A stretch of 64,000 nt of DNA, taken from contig NC_082693.1 of NCBI RefSeq assembly GCF_949987515.2, positions 17,976,994-18,040,993 of the forward strand. Direction: 5' to 3'. Below the pieces are notes generated by a model, which saw only the letters and a list, made by a program, of their open reading frames with translations, was not told the origin of the DNA and searched no databases. The position numbers were made by a program, and so were the translations under genes. Positions 45,962 through 57,870 of the stretch are shown in pieces. Position 1 is the first letter of the stretch, and every line of letters starts with the position of its first letter. This stretch comes from Delphinus delphis. Lineage: Eukaryota; Chordata; Mammalia; Artiodactyla; Delphinidae.

Positions 45962-46430
45962 TTAAGTCCATGGGCAAAAGCTCATTTCTATACTTCTTTT
46001 GCTGTAAAATGTGTCCGTGGTCAAAAGGATGTTGTGTGTTGTATATGCCAATATGGTACATAAGTCCTTCTGTAGATGGTGGTGTACATAAGTCATGGTG
46101 GTGATGGCAGAAGCATTGAGGACAGGAAAGACAAATCCAGAATAAGTGTCTATTTCAGTGAGAACAAATTGCTGCATCTCCATGATGGAAAGCACTGATA
46201 ACCACTCTTGACCTTTCAAGGCATTAACTGTCCTATCTCAGTCTTAACCTTTATAAGAGATCGAGGCAAAACAGTATGTTGAATAGATACCAGTTAATCT
46301 CTTTTCTCAGTTACCCCACTACTTTCTCTATAGGCTTCTACACAGAGTTGTTTTGCTAGCAGGTATGGACGTTATGCATGGAATCAATAACCTGGCTTCC
46401 ACCACTGCTGAGTGCCCAAGCAGTAATAGC
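45962..46430 (-). pseudogene. Endogenous retrovirus integrase fragment, broken
   Basis: Integrase inserts viral DNA into the host genome. An 85-codon minus frame includes 'TEIDTYSGFVFPVLNASA', which carries the first catalytic Asp context (D-x-Y-S-G) of gamma-type retroviral integrases. Further along, in a different frame, 'THFTAKEV' marks the second catalytic block. Stops and at least one frameshift separate these, and no gag, protease or env sequence is recognisable nearby. It is an old non-functional copy, cut on its upstream side by the L1 at 46441. Confidence 0.7.
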
Positions 46431-46440
46431 ATGCACCAAT

Positions 46441-46895
46441 ATAAAGATATACAGATTGCCAACAAACACATGAAAGGATGCTCAACATCACTAATCATTA
46501 GAGAAATGCAAACCAAAACTACAATCAGGTATCATCTCACACCAGTCAGAACGGCCATCATCAAAAAATCTACAAATAATAAATGCTGGAGAGGGTGTGG
46601 AGAAAAGGGAACCCTCTTGCACTGTTGGTGGGAATGTAAATTGATACAGCCACTATGGAGAACAGCATGGAGGTTCCTCAAAAAACTAAAAATAGAATTA
46701 CCGGGCTTCCCTGGTGGCTCAGTGGTTGAGAGTCCGCCTGCCAATGCAGGGGACACAGGTTCGTGCCCCGATCCGGGAAGATCCCACATGCTGTGGAGCG
46801 GCTAGGCCCGTGAGCCCTGGCCGTTGAGCCTGCGCATCTGGAGCCTGTGCTCCGCAATGGGAGAGGCCACACAGTGAGAGGCCCGTGTACCGAAA

Positions 46896-46951
<56 letters not shown>

Positions 46952-47648
46952 ACTACCATACGACCCAGCAATCCCACTACTGAGCATCTACCCTGAGAAA
47001 ACCACAATTCAAAAAGAGTCATGTACCACAATGTTCACTGCAGCTCTATTTACAATAGCCAGGACATGGAAGCAATCTAAGTGTCCACCAACAGATGAAT
47101 GGATAAAGAAGATGTGGCACATATATACAACGGAATATTACTTAGCCATAAAAGGAAACGAAATTGAGCTATTTGTAGTGAGATGGATGGACCTAGAGTC
47201 TGTCATACAGAGTGAAGTAAGTCAGAAAGAGAAAAACAAATACTGTATGCTAACACATGTATATGGAATCTAAAAAAAAAAAAAAAAAAAATGATCCTGA
47301 AAAACCTAGGGGCAGGACAGGAATAAAGACGCAGACATAGAGCATGGACTTGAGGACACAGGGAGGGGGAAGGGTTAAGCTGGGATGAAGTGAGAGAGTG
47401 GCACTGACATATACACTACCAAGTGTAAAATAGATAGCTAGTGGGAAGCAGCCGCATAGCACAGGGAGATCAGCTAGGTGCTTTGTGACCACCTAGAGGG
47501 GTGGGATAGGGAGGGTGGGAGGGAGACTCAAAAGGGAGGGGATAGGGGGATGTGTGTATACGTATACTGATTCACTTCGCTATAAAGCAGAAACTAACAC
47601 ACAATTTTAAACAATTATACTCCAATAAAGATGTAAAAAAAAAAAAAA
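46441..47648 (+). mobile_element. 5'-truncated L1 with a nested SINE
   Basis: Starts in ORF2 at 'AAAGATATACAGATTGCCAA' and ends 'TCCAATAAAGATGTAAAAAA'. Sequence on each side of the SINE (46703-46944) is continuous L1, and ORF2 ends 'EKNKYCMLTHVYGI' at about 47273. It is close to the elements at 9857 and 62213. Confidence 0.94.
46703..46944 (+). mobile_element. CHR-type SINE inside L1; tail is (AT)n
   Basis: 'GGGCTTCCCTGGTGGCTCAG' to 'AGAGGCCCGTGTACCGAAAA'. The tail at about 46899-46944 is a pure (AT)n rather than poly-A. The target duplication is AAATAGAATTACC (46690-46702) and AAATAGAACTACC (46945-46957), one mismatch. Confidence 0.95.
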
Positions 47649-50600
47649 GACTGGGGTTACTCTGAAATATATTTTGTATGAGAGACTGCCAAGTAAACTT
47701 ACACTGTTATGTTCTTGAGTTTATCACTCACAATAAACTTCACAAGATTCAATTCAATCATCCTACATCTTTAGTCCTTCATACCATCAAGAATCTAACT
47801 GTATATTCAAATAATAAGTTTTCAAACAAAAATATAGACTGTGACTTGTAATTACACTTCTTTTAGGTTTAGGAATTCTTGAGTAATTAATGCCTTTGGA
47901 TTCTTAATATCTGTTTTGAACGCTTAAACCAAAATAAAGTAGAACAGCAGGACTCAGTAATATCTGGATTTTTTTACTTAATGATAGTTGGTGAAAACAA
48001 GTGAGATCTGTTTTCCTCATGTGATCTGAGAATAGATTAGAGCAACCCACATTTATGCTGGAGCTGTGCCCTTTTCCCCCAAATGATTCAGCTAAACCTC
48101 ATGAAGATTTAACATTAGGTAATAGAATGTCCTTTCCTAAAATAGCTTTAGTCCAAAAAAGCTGTTATGTGAGAATGAAGTTCAGAGAATTAATAAGGAG
48201 ATCTGCACAAAGCACCATGACCAATTTCTGAGGAGAAATGTGTGGTAAAGGATGGACAAAGGTGACTTTTCCTGAAATCTCTCCCTCTTGAGAAAGTGGC
48301 AGAATGGGGCCACGAGAGTTCAAGGTAAATGGGAGTTTGAAGCAATTATCTAAATAATTCAGACAAGAAGGCACACTTGGGCTTGTCAAAGTCACTGAAC
48401 CTAAATATTTTGAATCCTGTTAGAAATTTGTTAAAGTATCTCTAGGGCACACATACCGATATTGACTCATTGCGTGAAGGAAAAATGTTATCCCTGGAAA
48501 AAGTAGGCTCATGTACATATACCGTGTTAAATAAACGCTCAGTTTTCTTTCTGCTTTACTTTGCCCAGTAGATAGTGCCTTTCACCTGCATAAGAAGTAC
48601 GAATAATGTCCTTATATCCTATTCATAGCATTTATACTTCCGTATTTCTAAAATAATTTTATAAGTAGTATGAGTGTTCACCCAGAAGAAAAAAAATCAG
48701 TGTAGCTGATATGAATACAAAATAAAGGAAGAAAAGAAAAGGAAATAGAATTACCCACACGCTTCTGGGAAATAAAAAGACTTCACAAGCTATAAAAAAA
48801 ATCATTTTATTCACAGGGTACATTTCCAAAATTTCTCCAAGTAAGGGAGGTAGAGAAATTGAGACTTACTGAACCTTCCCAGTACCAGCCATAATTACAA
48901 TGAACACAGCAAAGAAAAAGACATGTTTTTACAGCAAACCTCCTCCTATGACATTGCATTTAAATTCTGTGGAAAGAACAACTCAGCAGAACCAACAGAG
49001 ATACTGTTTTTCTCAAGTCATATTATAAAAAGTACCAATTAAAGTTCTTTCTTACCTGCTACATATTCTATGAAACTAAAAAAAGAAGAAATGAAGAGCA
49101 CAGATTTTCCCCACACCTACTGCCAGTGGAGTTTGGTTTTATTAGGAAGAAGTAATTCCAGGTACACTTCAAAAGTGATTTCAATTTTATGGTCTAATCT
49201 AACATCTTTTCTAGAATTACTGCATCTATGGACTTTTAGACTACTGTATGAGGAAGAATATTTGAATTTTTCTATATTTTCTTAGCCCCAGTCTCTGCAA
49301 GTTTGCTCTTGAAAGACAGCCTGTATACATGTGGAATACTATATAATGTGCAATCATTGAGTTAAGGAGAAACTTTCTTTTTCAAAGTTTGTCAGACGAA
49401 CTATGCTGTATGGTTAACTGGAGTTCTAATCATGTTCCAGACTTTTAAAAATTTAGGCAAGTTTTCAGTGGAGCTCTCCTTGTCTGTTCTCGCCCCCTTC
49501 CTTCTAGTGTCTCTGTCTTTGACGTACCCCAGTGGCCATCAACCGTCACAAATTGTGAATTCTATATATTATGAAAGAGTTGTCTCTAGTAACCTACCAA
49601 CAAGAAAGTCCAAAGGATTGGTGCTAAAGAATGAATGAGAAACAGAAAAAAATTGTTTCCTTGATTCCACGAATGCTAGAATTTGCTGGAAAAACAAATA
49701 TTTTTAGTCTATGTGTCCCCCTGTGGCTATCACCTAAGGCGTTCCCTATGAGAAGGTTCTACTACTTCAACAAAGGATATTTACATACTGTTATCAGACG
49801 TCTCCAAGGCCTATATACTATTGTGCATTTATATAAAATAGTCACATTCACTACACTTACAAGAGTTCTTGCTGATGATAAAGATACAACTTGGAACAAA
49901 CATGGTTACACCTCTAGAGTGATGGGGTACATGAAGGAAATACACAAGGAAGTGGGAGCCAAGCCAGAAAAAGTTAAGGCACCCTCTGCCACCCCCCACC
50001 AGGTCAGCCATCTTTTTCTTTTCAATGGGCATAACTAATGCAAGGGGTGTGTGTGTGTTTACACTAGAACACAGGGGAGAAAATACATCTATGTCTGCCT
50101 AAGTAATCATGAATATAAAAGCCTTTTACTGAGGTATAATTTTGGAAGCAGTGGACTAAAGCTAACTCTGTGCATAGCATAGGGTGATCGTGTTTCAAAG
50201 GGTCAAGTTCAAGGTAACACTTCCTACTATCGCTGCTGCATCATGACCAAAGATCTAAATAATCTTAGTGGAGATGGAAGAGGGGTGTGAGAATGGGAGT
50301 GTTTGCATATTCAGGCTCAAACACCAAGGAAAGCCCAACTTGGAGAAGGCAGAAAGGGGGGTAGCATTTAGACCGTGAGGGTCCAAGTAGGTAAATAAGC
50401 GCCACTTCTGCTTTCTTCCCTAAGCGTCTCACAGTCTCACGTTGCTTTCTCTAGTGTCTCTCCGTCATTAGCCGTAACAACCACATGACAATGTATTTCT
50501 TTTAAAATGTTTTGAAAAGGTTCTTGAGGCTGACGCAAGGACAGCAGCCTCTGTGCTCTCCCTTTGCTGCACACTAAGATCCTTCCCAGTGGCCCCTCTC

Positions 50601-52095
50601 CATTAAAGCCCTGATTTTTATCTGTATCTTTTTCATTCTGGTTAAACCACTTTTTTAAGATTATAATTTTCCATTTCTCTTACTATGTAGAGAAAAACAG
50701 ACATATCTATCTCCTGACTTTCTCTGCCCTGGATAAAAATCACATCTCTTAGATGTTTATTGGTATCATGTGAAACATAAGCTTTTAAAATGACAAATAA
50801 CTGGAGAAAATCTAATTACACAGAAGCAGAAAGAGACATGATCAATATATTTAGACACTATTCTATAAAACTCCCAGATAGCTTCGTATCATTGATTCTA
50901 TCCCACAGCTTCAATAGGAAAACAAATCAGAAAGAATTTTAGCACAATGTAGAGATCAATACAAACACAGGAGGTAGGTAAATTAGTGACCATAACCAAA
51001 ATATAATTCCTCTTTTGTGCTTTAAAAAGTTATAATTATGGGCTTTGGCTATCATACAAATGCTCACAGGTATTGTAAGTCAATTTATAGTAAGTTATTT
51101 ACTCCTTATTTGTTAGAGATGGAAGAAATCAGAAATGCTGGCACCAGAAAATCAGAAGAAGGAGACAGAAGCACATATTTTTTCTTTATTGCAATGACAA
51201 GCAGAATTTTTGTGTTATGTTTGAATGAACTTTCCATTCATGTATTCATTTCAATCTCTCACCCCTAGGATGTAGGTAAAAACTTCAGAGAAGCCTAGGC
51301 TGGGGGTAAAGGCAGTAGTATCCATTTTCTTATGCTAGGAAGGAAAAAGGTATAGCAATTGCAGATTCACACAAATCTCCTTTCACTTACAGAATAGGAA
51401 TTTTATGATGCTCAACCTAAACACTGTGGCTTCACATTTAGGATTTTATAAACAGACCGTCTAGGCTTCAGGATGCCTTTGGAGGAGTCTCCAGGGTTTT
51501 CAAAGAGGCTACAGAACTTTCTCTAGGCTACTAGAGAACTAGTAGGATATGTGCTATCTTCCCAGCTTCAAGAACTCAGAAAATGCATCAGAGTAGAGAA
51601 AAAAAGCTCTATTTTTAATAAACACTGGCAAAGCCATAATCAGGTCAGGGATGACCAGAATTCTGTCACAAGACACCCAAATTTAGAAAGCACAGGTTTA
51701 AGCATCTCAGCAAATTTCCACACCAACTCTCTAGTCTCAAGGCTACTAGCTCGACCCCGGAGCCAGGCCAGCTTCCTTGGTAGTGGACAGAGATAGAGAG
51801 TGCTGGAAAGCCAAGGCCAAGGGCAGAGACTTCTCTGACCCTTTGTATCCGGAAAGCGTGGGGACTGTGGCGTTGTTCTTCCTTCCGACTTGCCTCTTCC
51901 TTGTCCCAGCACTCAATTCACTGAAGCTGTCAAAATTGCTCCTTGTGTTTAGTTGTTGTTACTGCTCACTTTGTAAGAGGCTTGACCTATGTTGCAGGTG
52001 CCTCGGAGTTGTCTGCACACTTCCATCCCTGCTGTGTGCCCACTAAAATCAGATCATCGCAGAGGAGACCTCTACACTGGGAAGATGAAGAAATA
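47649..52095. other. Unique DNA; no gene supported
   Basis: About 4.4 kb with few recognised repeats. Frames up to 135 codons (49631-50038 plus) show no domain, no splice-flanked exon and no codon pattern that stands out. This region is downstream of ST8SIA1 in transcription order and may include distal 3' UTR or intergenic DNA. Confidence 0.45.
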
Positions 52096-52110
52096 AAAAG
52101 CACAGTATTG

Positions 52111-52326
52111 GGGCTTCCCTGGTGGCGCAGTGGTTGAGAGTCTGCCTGCCGATGCAGGGGACACGGGTTCGTGCCCCGGTCCGGGAAGATCCCACATGCC
52201 GCGGTTCGGCTGGGCCCGTGAGCCATGGCCGCTGAGCCTGCGCGTCCGGAGCCTGTGCTCCGCAACGGGAGAGGCCACAACAGTGAGAGGCCCGCGTACC
52301 GCAAAAAAAAAAAAAAAAAAAAAAAA
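52111..52326 (+). mobile_element. Young CHR-type SINE with 15-bp duplication
   Basis: Closest to consensus in the window: 'GGGCTTCCCTGGTGGCGCAG', B box 'GGGTTCGTGCCCCGG', end 'GTGAGAGGCCCGCGTACCGC', then an uninterrupted run of about 27 A. AAAAGCACAGTATTG is perfect at 52096-52110 and 52327-52341. Confidence 0.96.
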
Positions 52327-52341
52327 AAAAGCACAGTATTG

Positions 52342-53625
52342 TTCTCAACACTTATTCCTCTACATGCTCATCCTCAAGTTCCCACAAACGTCCTTATAGC
52401 TCTTGATCTTTGAAACTCTACAGACAGAGAGCAGTTATTACCTGGTTCTGGTGGGAAAGTTTTTATACAACACAGTAAGAATTTCCTGAAGCTTTCAGTG
52501 GACTGTGATATTTTTTCCTCTTAGGTCCCTCCTAACAAGGATTTATCAGTTAAAAATTTCACAAAGTCGGTATTTTTAAACATAGAAATGAAAACTCTAG
52601 GTGGCTGATTTTCAAAACAGAGAAATAGGAGGTGGTATAGAATAAAATTACAACCTACCATAGTTGCCAAGAAGAAATGTTACTGATATCATTTCTATTT
52701 GAAATTATCTGTAACATTCCTGTAAATCTTTTGACTAACCTCAGAATACTTTTGGCAAATTCAGAGTCCTAGGATTTTCCCAGTTATTTTCCATGTAGAT
52801 ATTTAAGCCATGTTGCCCATTGCTTCAGGTACAAGTTATATTTAACCGAAACAAGGTTTTTAACCCAGAAAAGGGCATAAATCATCACAAAGCCAAACAC
52901 AGAGTACTGTTTGAACATCTGTCACTTTGGATCATTGGATCATTTTGGATCATCTGCCCTTGTTAAAATAGCTAAAAGTGAATTCTATAGAAACAAAATC
53001 CAGGAAGCACTCCTTAACTTCCTGTGTTACTTACAGTTTAGATGCACAATGTTGTATAAACTTGGTCAAATACTCTATATAAAGCACATGTGTCCAGTGT
53101 CCTCTTCCATATAAAAATCTTTCATACTTTCAAAATTTCATAAAAAATCTTTCATACTTTCAAAATTTCATAAAAAATTACTTTTGTTATGGAATGACTT
53201 AATCCTTTAGCCATCTTTATTTGACCAAAGTCTAATTAAAATCAAACAGAGGTCATCCTTACTCATGATCCTTAACATCAGTGCAATTCTCCAGTTGGAG
53301 CTAATAAAAACAAAAATTCACAACAGGTCCTCATTTTCAGTCTCTTCAACCCCTCTTTTATCCCTATGGAGCAACCTAATTTTTGTCACTAAAAAGCAAT
53401 TTAAAAATTACACTGATGTCAGAGGGTGACACCTTCTCTTGGCAGATGTATCAAAAATGATGAAATACTTTCATATTAAATGTGTCTGCCATAACTTGAA
53501 TCTCTTCTGAGCTGCATCTTAAAGGTCAGTAATATTAAAATGTAATCAACCAAATTTGACAAAGAAAGAGGTCCAATGCTAAAGGTCTCAATTTCAAATA
53601 AACAAAATAAAAGAATGGGAGTTTA
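52342..53625. other. No gene seen; contains a 30-bp tandem duplication
   Basis: Unique DNA. TTGGATCA occurs three times at 52927-52952. Confidence 0.45.
53111..53178. repeat. 30-bp tandem duplication
   Basis: AAAAATCTTTCATACTTTCA followed by AAATTTCATA is repeated head to tail (53111-53140, 53141-53170) with a partial third unit. The copies differ by one base at the unit start. Confidence 0.93.
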
Positions 53626-53638
53626 AATTCAACTTCTT

Positions 53639-54168
53639 GATGTGGCACATATATACAATGGAATATTACTCAGCCATGAAAAGGAACGAAATTGAGTTAT
53701 TTGTGGTGAGGTGGATGGACCTAGAGTCTGTCATACAGAGTGAAGTAAGTCAGAAAGAGAAAAACAAATACAGTATGCTAATGCATATATATGGAATCTA
53801 AAAATATGGTACTGATGAACCTAGCGGCAGGGCAGGAATAAAGACACAGACATAGAGAACAGACCTGAGGACATGGAGGGGGTTGGGAGGGGAAGATGGG
53901 ACAAAGTGAGAGAGTAGCACTGACATATATACACTACCAACTGTAAAATAGATAGCTAGTGGGAAGCAGCTGCATAGCACAGGGAGATCAGCTCGGTGCT
54001 TTGTGATGACCTAGAGGGGTGGGATAGAGAGGGTGGGAGGGAGACGCAAGAGCGAGGAGATATGGAGATATATGTATACGTATAGCTGATTCATTTTGTT
54101 ATACAGCAGAAACTAACACAACATTGTAAAGCAATTATACTCCAATAAAGATGAAAAAAATAAAAAAG
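53639..54168 (+). mobile_element. 5'-truncated L1 3' end with 13-bp duplication
   Basis: Starts GATGTGGCACATATATACAA in the ORF2 3' end and finishes CCAATAAAGATGAAAAAAAT. AATTCAACTTCTT flanks it at 53626-53638 and 54169-54181. Confidence 0.95.
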
Positions 54169-54529
54169 AATTCAACTTCTTAAGAGTAATAGAGTATGCC
54201 AGAGTACTCTGAAAGATAATTCTAGAAAGATCCTCACTTAGGAAAACACATATTTCAATAAGGATGGGTATATATAACTTTATGCTACACACACGTACAC
54301 ACACACAGACACTCAAAACTCCTAGGTTTAGATACATCTATCTAACCACAGAAAAGGGAATATGTACGCCATACCTAAGGATTATCACTATAAAATAATG
54401 CCAAACTGTAACCTACTCTAAGAAAATATTCTCATTAAATTGTAGTCCTGCTTTGAGTGATGTGAGCATGTATGTGTATCCTTAACTGAAGACAATACGG
54501 AACAATCAAAATATCACTTTGGTCTAATC

Positions 54530-55052
54530 CAGGGTTTCTCAGCCTTGGCACTATTGGCATTTTCAAGTGGGGAATTCTTTGCTGGGGGGGGGCAGGGTGC
54601 GCTGCTCCGTGCATCGTAGGATGTTTAGCAGGATCCCGGGTCTCTAGCCACTAGACGCTGGCAGCACCCTCCAAATCATGAAATCAAAAATGTCTCCAGG
54701 GCTTCCCTGGTGGCGCAGTGGTTGAGCATCTGCCTGCCAATGCAGGGGACACGGGTTCGAGCCCTGGTCTGGGAAGATCCCACATGCCGCGGAGCAGCTA
54801 GGCCCGTGAGCCACAATTACTGAGCCTGCGCATCTGGAGCCTGTGCTCCGCAACAAGAGAGGCCGCGATAGTGAGAGGCCCGCACACCGTGATGAAGAGT
54901 GGCCCCCACTTGCTGCAACTAGAGAAAGCCCTCGCACAGAAACGAAGACCCAATACAGCCATAAATAAATAAAAATTAAAAAAAAAAATGTCTCCAGACA
55001 TTGCCAAGTGTCAGCAGACGGTGGAGGGGAATCACCCCATTAAGAAGCCCTG
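54530..55052 (+). repeat. MER5A-type hAT transposon, split by a SINE
   Basis: 'CAGGGTTTCTCAGCCTTGGC', 'CATCGTAGGATGTTTAGCAG', 'TCTAGCCACTAGACGCTGGC' and 'GTCTCCAGACATTGCCAAGT' follow MER5A. TCTAAT flanks both ends (54524-54529 minus one base and about 55054-55059), consistent with a decayed 8-bp target duplication. Confidence 0.9.
54700..54983 (+). mobile_element. tRNA-derived SINE (long type) nested in MER5A
   Basis: 'GGGCTTCCCTGGTGGCGCAG' through 'GAAGAGTGGCCCCCACTTGC' and an AAATAAATAAAAATT tail. AAAAATGTCTCCAG occurs at 54686-54699 and 54984-54997. Confidence 0.95.
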
Positions 55053-57383
55053 ATCTAATGACACTTTATCGATTTGGGCCATTTCTGTGTTGCCTTTCAG
55101 AAACCCCCAATGTATAGACTAACCACTGTACAAACCTATTGCATAAACATAGCCCAGGAATCATAAGATGTAAAATTTCCAGAAGGCGTCTCCAATGGAA
55201 CTGTGACACGTGCGTTCTATGGAGCTCATTAGTTACACCTGAACAGTTTTAATACTTAAAGCACTAATCTAAGTGATACATATTTTATTAACTTTTATGT
55301 ACGCTTTTTGTTAGGCCTTTTATATTTTGATGAAACATATACCTAAAAATATATTTCTTTTTAAGGTAGTTATTAAGTAATAACAATAGCTCAAAAGAGG
55401 AAATATATTCAGGGTTGTACACACAGTGAATATTTAATGCAACTCCCTCATAGTACATTCTCATTACATTTTTGCTGCCAAATAGGATCAAAAGAGCAAA
55501 TGAGATCTGCAGAGAACCAATACTCTCAAATTCTTAACTTTCTAAGTATCAACAGACTCTGTGTTACGTCAACCAGCTGTATTTTAACTGCTGATCTCTA
55601 TAATAATCTCAATATTCAATTATCTTTAGAAATTGGCTATTCCAATGATGTAGAATTTTTCCAAGGGCTTTGTTATCTCGGTATCTTTTAAATTAACCCA
55701 CCCAAAACTGCCACCTGTTTAACTGTTTTAGTCTATATTGTATACCAAGTCTCTACCATTAAAAATGAAGCAGAACTTTTGGGTACAGTTTACCTACATT
55801 TTGGTGACACTTAAAAGTAAAGTTAGTGATTTCTACTGTCTCCTTTTAGATTAAGGCATCCCAAAGCCCAAAGACCATGTGAGGTTTCTTTTCCCTTTCT
55901 CTTATATGTAAACACATCTGACTGCTTGTAATCTGTCAACAGAGTTTGTGTGCAGTTGTGTCGAAGTTGAGGTAACAAGCCTTCTAAGCAGTCCTACCTG
56001 TTACTAAGGGAATAAACAGCTACTAATTCACATCCCTTTACTGGTGTGAACCATGCCTTGGTGATCATGCTTAACACAGCACTTACTCATGAGATGCTGG
56101 GAAGAGTCACATTGACTAAACCAATTCTGCTCATTTGGAGTGATTTGGGGGTAAGGCTTGCATCTCATACTGGTTTGAGCATTACAGCAGCATGCAGTAA
56201 GCTGGCTTCTCTCCTATCAAGGTGTAGTAGGTAGTACCTAATGCATTTGTAGCTCTCCAACACCAGTTACAGATTTTTGCCGTCCCAGGTCATGTGGGTT
56301 CGGCTTTCATAGTCACACAGGAATGAGCTTTGTTTAACAGTGTGTGTGTGAGAGACTATGTATGAGGGTACACAAATATATGCATTCTTTTATGTGTGCA
56401 TGCATATTCTTTATCTTGGAGGGAACATACCATGGCAGATAGAAAAGGATATGCCTTCCGATCTATCTTCCAGAGACTAAGCTTTATGTCATTGTGCTTT
56501 ACTTCATCTCCAAACATTAAATTATGAAGACAATTCTGCCAATTTGCAAATAAATAATGCACTCACATTTGCAGTTTTGGGCACTAAAATAATAATAATG
56601 CAAACAGGTTACATAATGCACACCTAAAATTGAGTTTATGCCCTAAATTCTGAGGAGGGAAAGTGGCTCTTCATCCTGACAATGAATCAACCCAGACTAA
56701 ATTCAACAATGCTTCACATTGTCTAAGTAGACCTGACAAAAGGGGAGGAGGTCATTCTTACTTAACGTTTTTTAAATGGAAGGGAAGGGAACTCTAGTTA
56801 ACATAGACTTGGTTCAACAAATCACAATAATCAGCTGTAGCATTTTGGGTCCATATTATTCAGTAAGGGATTTTTAAAATCTACCCCATCACCTACTCAC
56901 TGCCCTTAAACAAGGCAAAAATAAATAATAATTTTTTAAAAACCTATAGCTCTAATGTTAGTCTTAATAAGATAGCTTTTTTTTAATTAAGCCAGTTCAT
57001 GTTGATAATCACTAACACTTTGATCCTGGCATTTCATTTACTATACCTTGATTAATTCCTCAGCTTCAACCATTAGAGTTTTGTCTTGTTTGTGAACTGG
57101 GTCATCTCTATTTGAAGCATGAAAATGTGCTTTACCAACATCATTTCATCAGCAGGTTACTAGTTGCATATCCACCATGTGCTATAAAAGATTTCATAGG
57201 ACATTTCACTTCTTTTTTTTCCTTCCAGCCAACAGTAAAAGTAGAGTTCCCCTTGAGTTTTTGTTGTCGTTTTTTCCAAGTGGCCCACGTAAATCCATGA
57301 AACGACCTGACCATTCCCTATTGGAGTCACGTAGAAAACCTAACAAAAATACCCTGGCTCAGTCCTTTCTTTTTCCACAGTCC
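55053..57383 (-). other. ST8SIA1: ST8SIA1 3' UTR and downstream DNA (limits unknown)
   Basis: DNA following the stop codon in the minus direction. Possible polyadenylation signals on the minus strand are ATTAAA (56982-56987 and 55433-55438 on the plus strand as TTTAAT) and AATAAA (55284-55289 as TTTATT). I cannot tell which is used. No other gene or recent repeat is seen; the small frames at 55437-57404 are not supported. Confidence 0.4.
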
Positions 57384-57870
57384 CTAGGAAGTGGGTGGCA
57401 GTGAGGTGTCCTCACATGGGTCTAACTGCATTCTCAGTGCACCAATTTTATGAAGATACCAGAGTTGGAGAAATTCCTCCGGCATGGCATGGAAGCCAGA
57501 AAAGGGCAGGACATTATCATAGTAGTGGTGGCTGATGGGTTGTTCATGCATATTCACAGAGAAGGGCCAGAAGCCATAGATGGCCACCTCTTCACAGAGG
57601 CCCAGGGCCGCGCTCACCAGAAAGAGTCCTGTGGACAGGCGCTTGGCATGAATTCCCCTACTTTTCCAGAACTTCCCAATGCTACGCAGAAAGTTGGGGT
57701 TGGCAAAGAGCACTGTTTGATTGGCACCAACATCTGACAGTGTGTAATAAACCCGGAGGGATGGCTCTGTTCCCGTCTTCATAGAAAAGGCAGGCATGTA
57801 GATGTAACTGTGGTTATACACTTTCATGTGGTCCACAAACGTCTTTCTGGACCATAGCAGGTTCTGAAAC
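57384..57870 (-). CDS. ST8SIA1: ST8SIA1 last coding exon (alpha-2,8-sialyltransferase, GD3 synthase)
   Basis: This Golgi type II membrane enzyme adds alpha-2,8 sialic acid to ganglioside GM3 to make GD3, the committed step to b-series gangliosides. The exon begins after the acceptor TTCTTCTTTTTGATAG, completes a split Arg codon (phase 2) and encodes about 162 residues to TAG at 57384. In exon numbering it contains N-glycosylation sites NHS (20-22) and NQT (51-53). Sialylmotif S is at about 79-104 ('LSTGLFLVSAALGLCEEVAI'), the HYYD motif III at 116-119 and the H-x4-E motif VS at 128-133. The end is 'LDPCEDTSLPPTS'. Motif L and the transmembrane anchor are in earlier exons beyond the window. 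No lesion is seen. Reading upstream past the acceptor adds 16 intronic residues, which are not part of the protein. Confidence 0.96.

Noticed and set aside
49631..50038. A 135-codon plus frame in unique DNA
   Set aside because: No domain or plausible homology; the start context is ordinary and an antisense frame overlaps it.
52111..52200. tRNA-like A and B boxes in the SINEs, which could be read as tRNA genes
   Set aside because: They are in tRNA-derived SINE heads followed by the SINE body and tail; no complete tRNA fold or mature 3' end is present.
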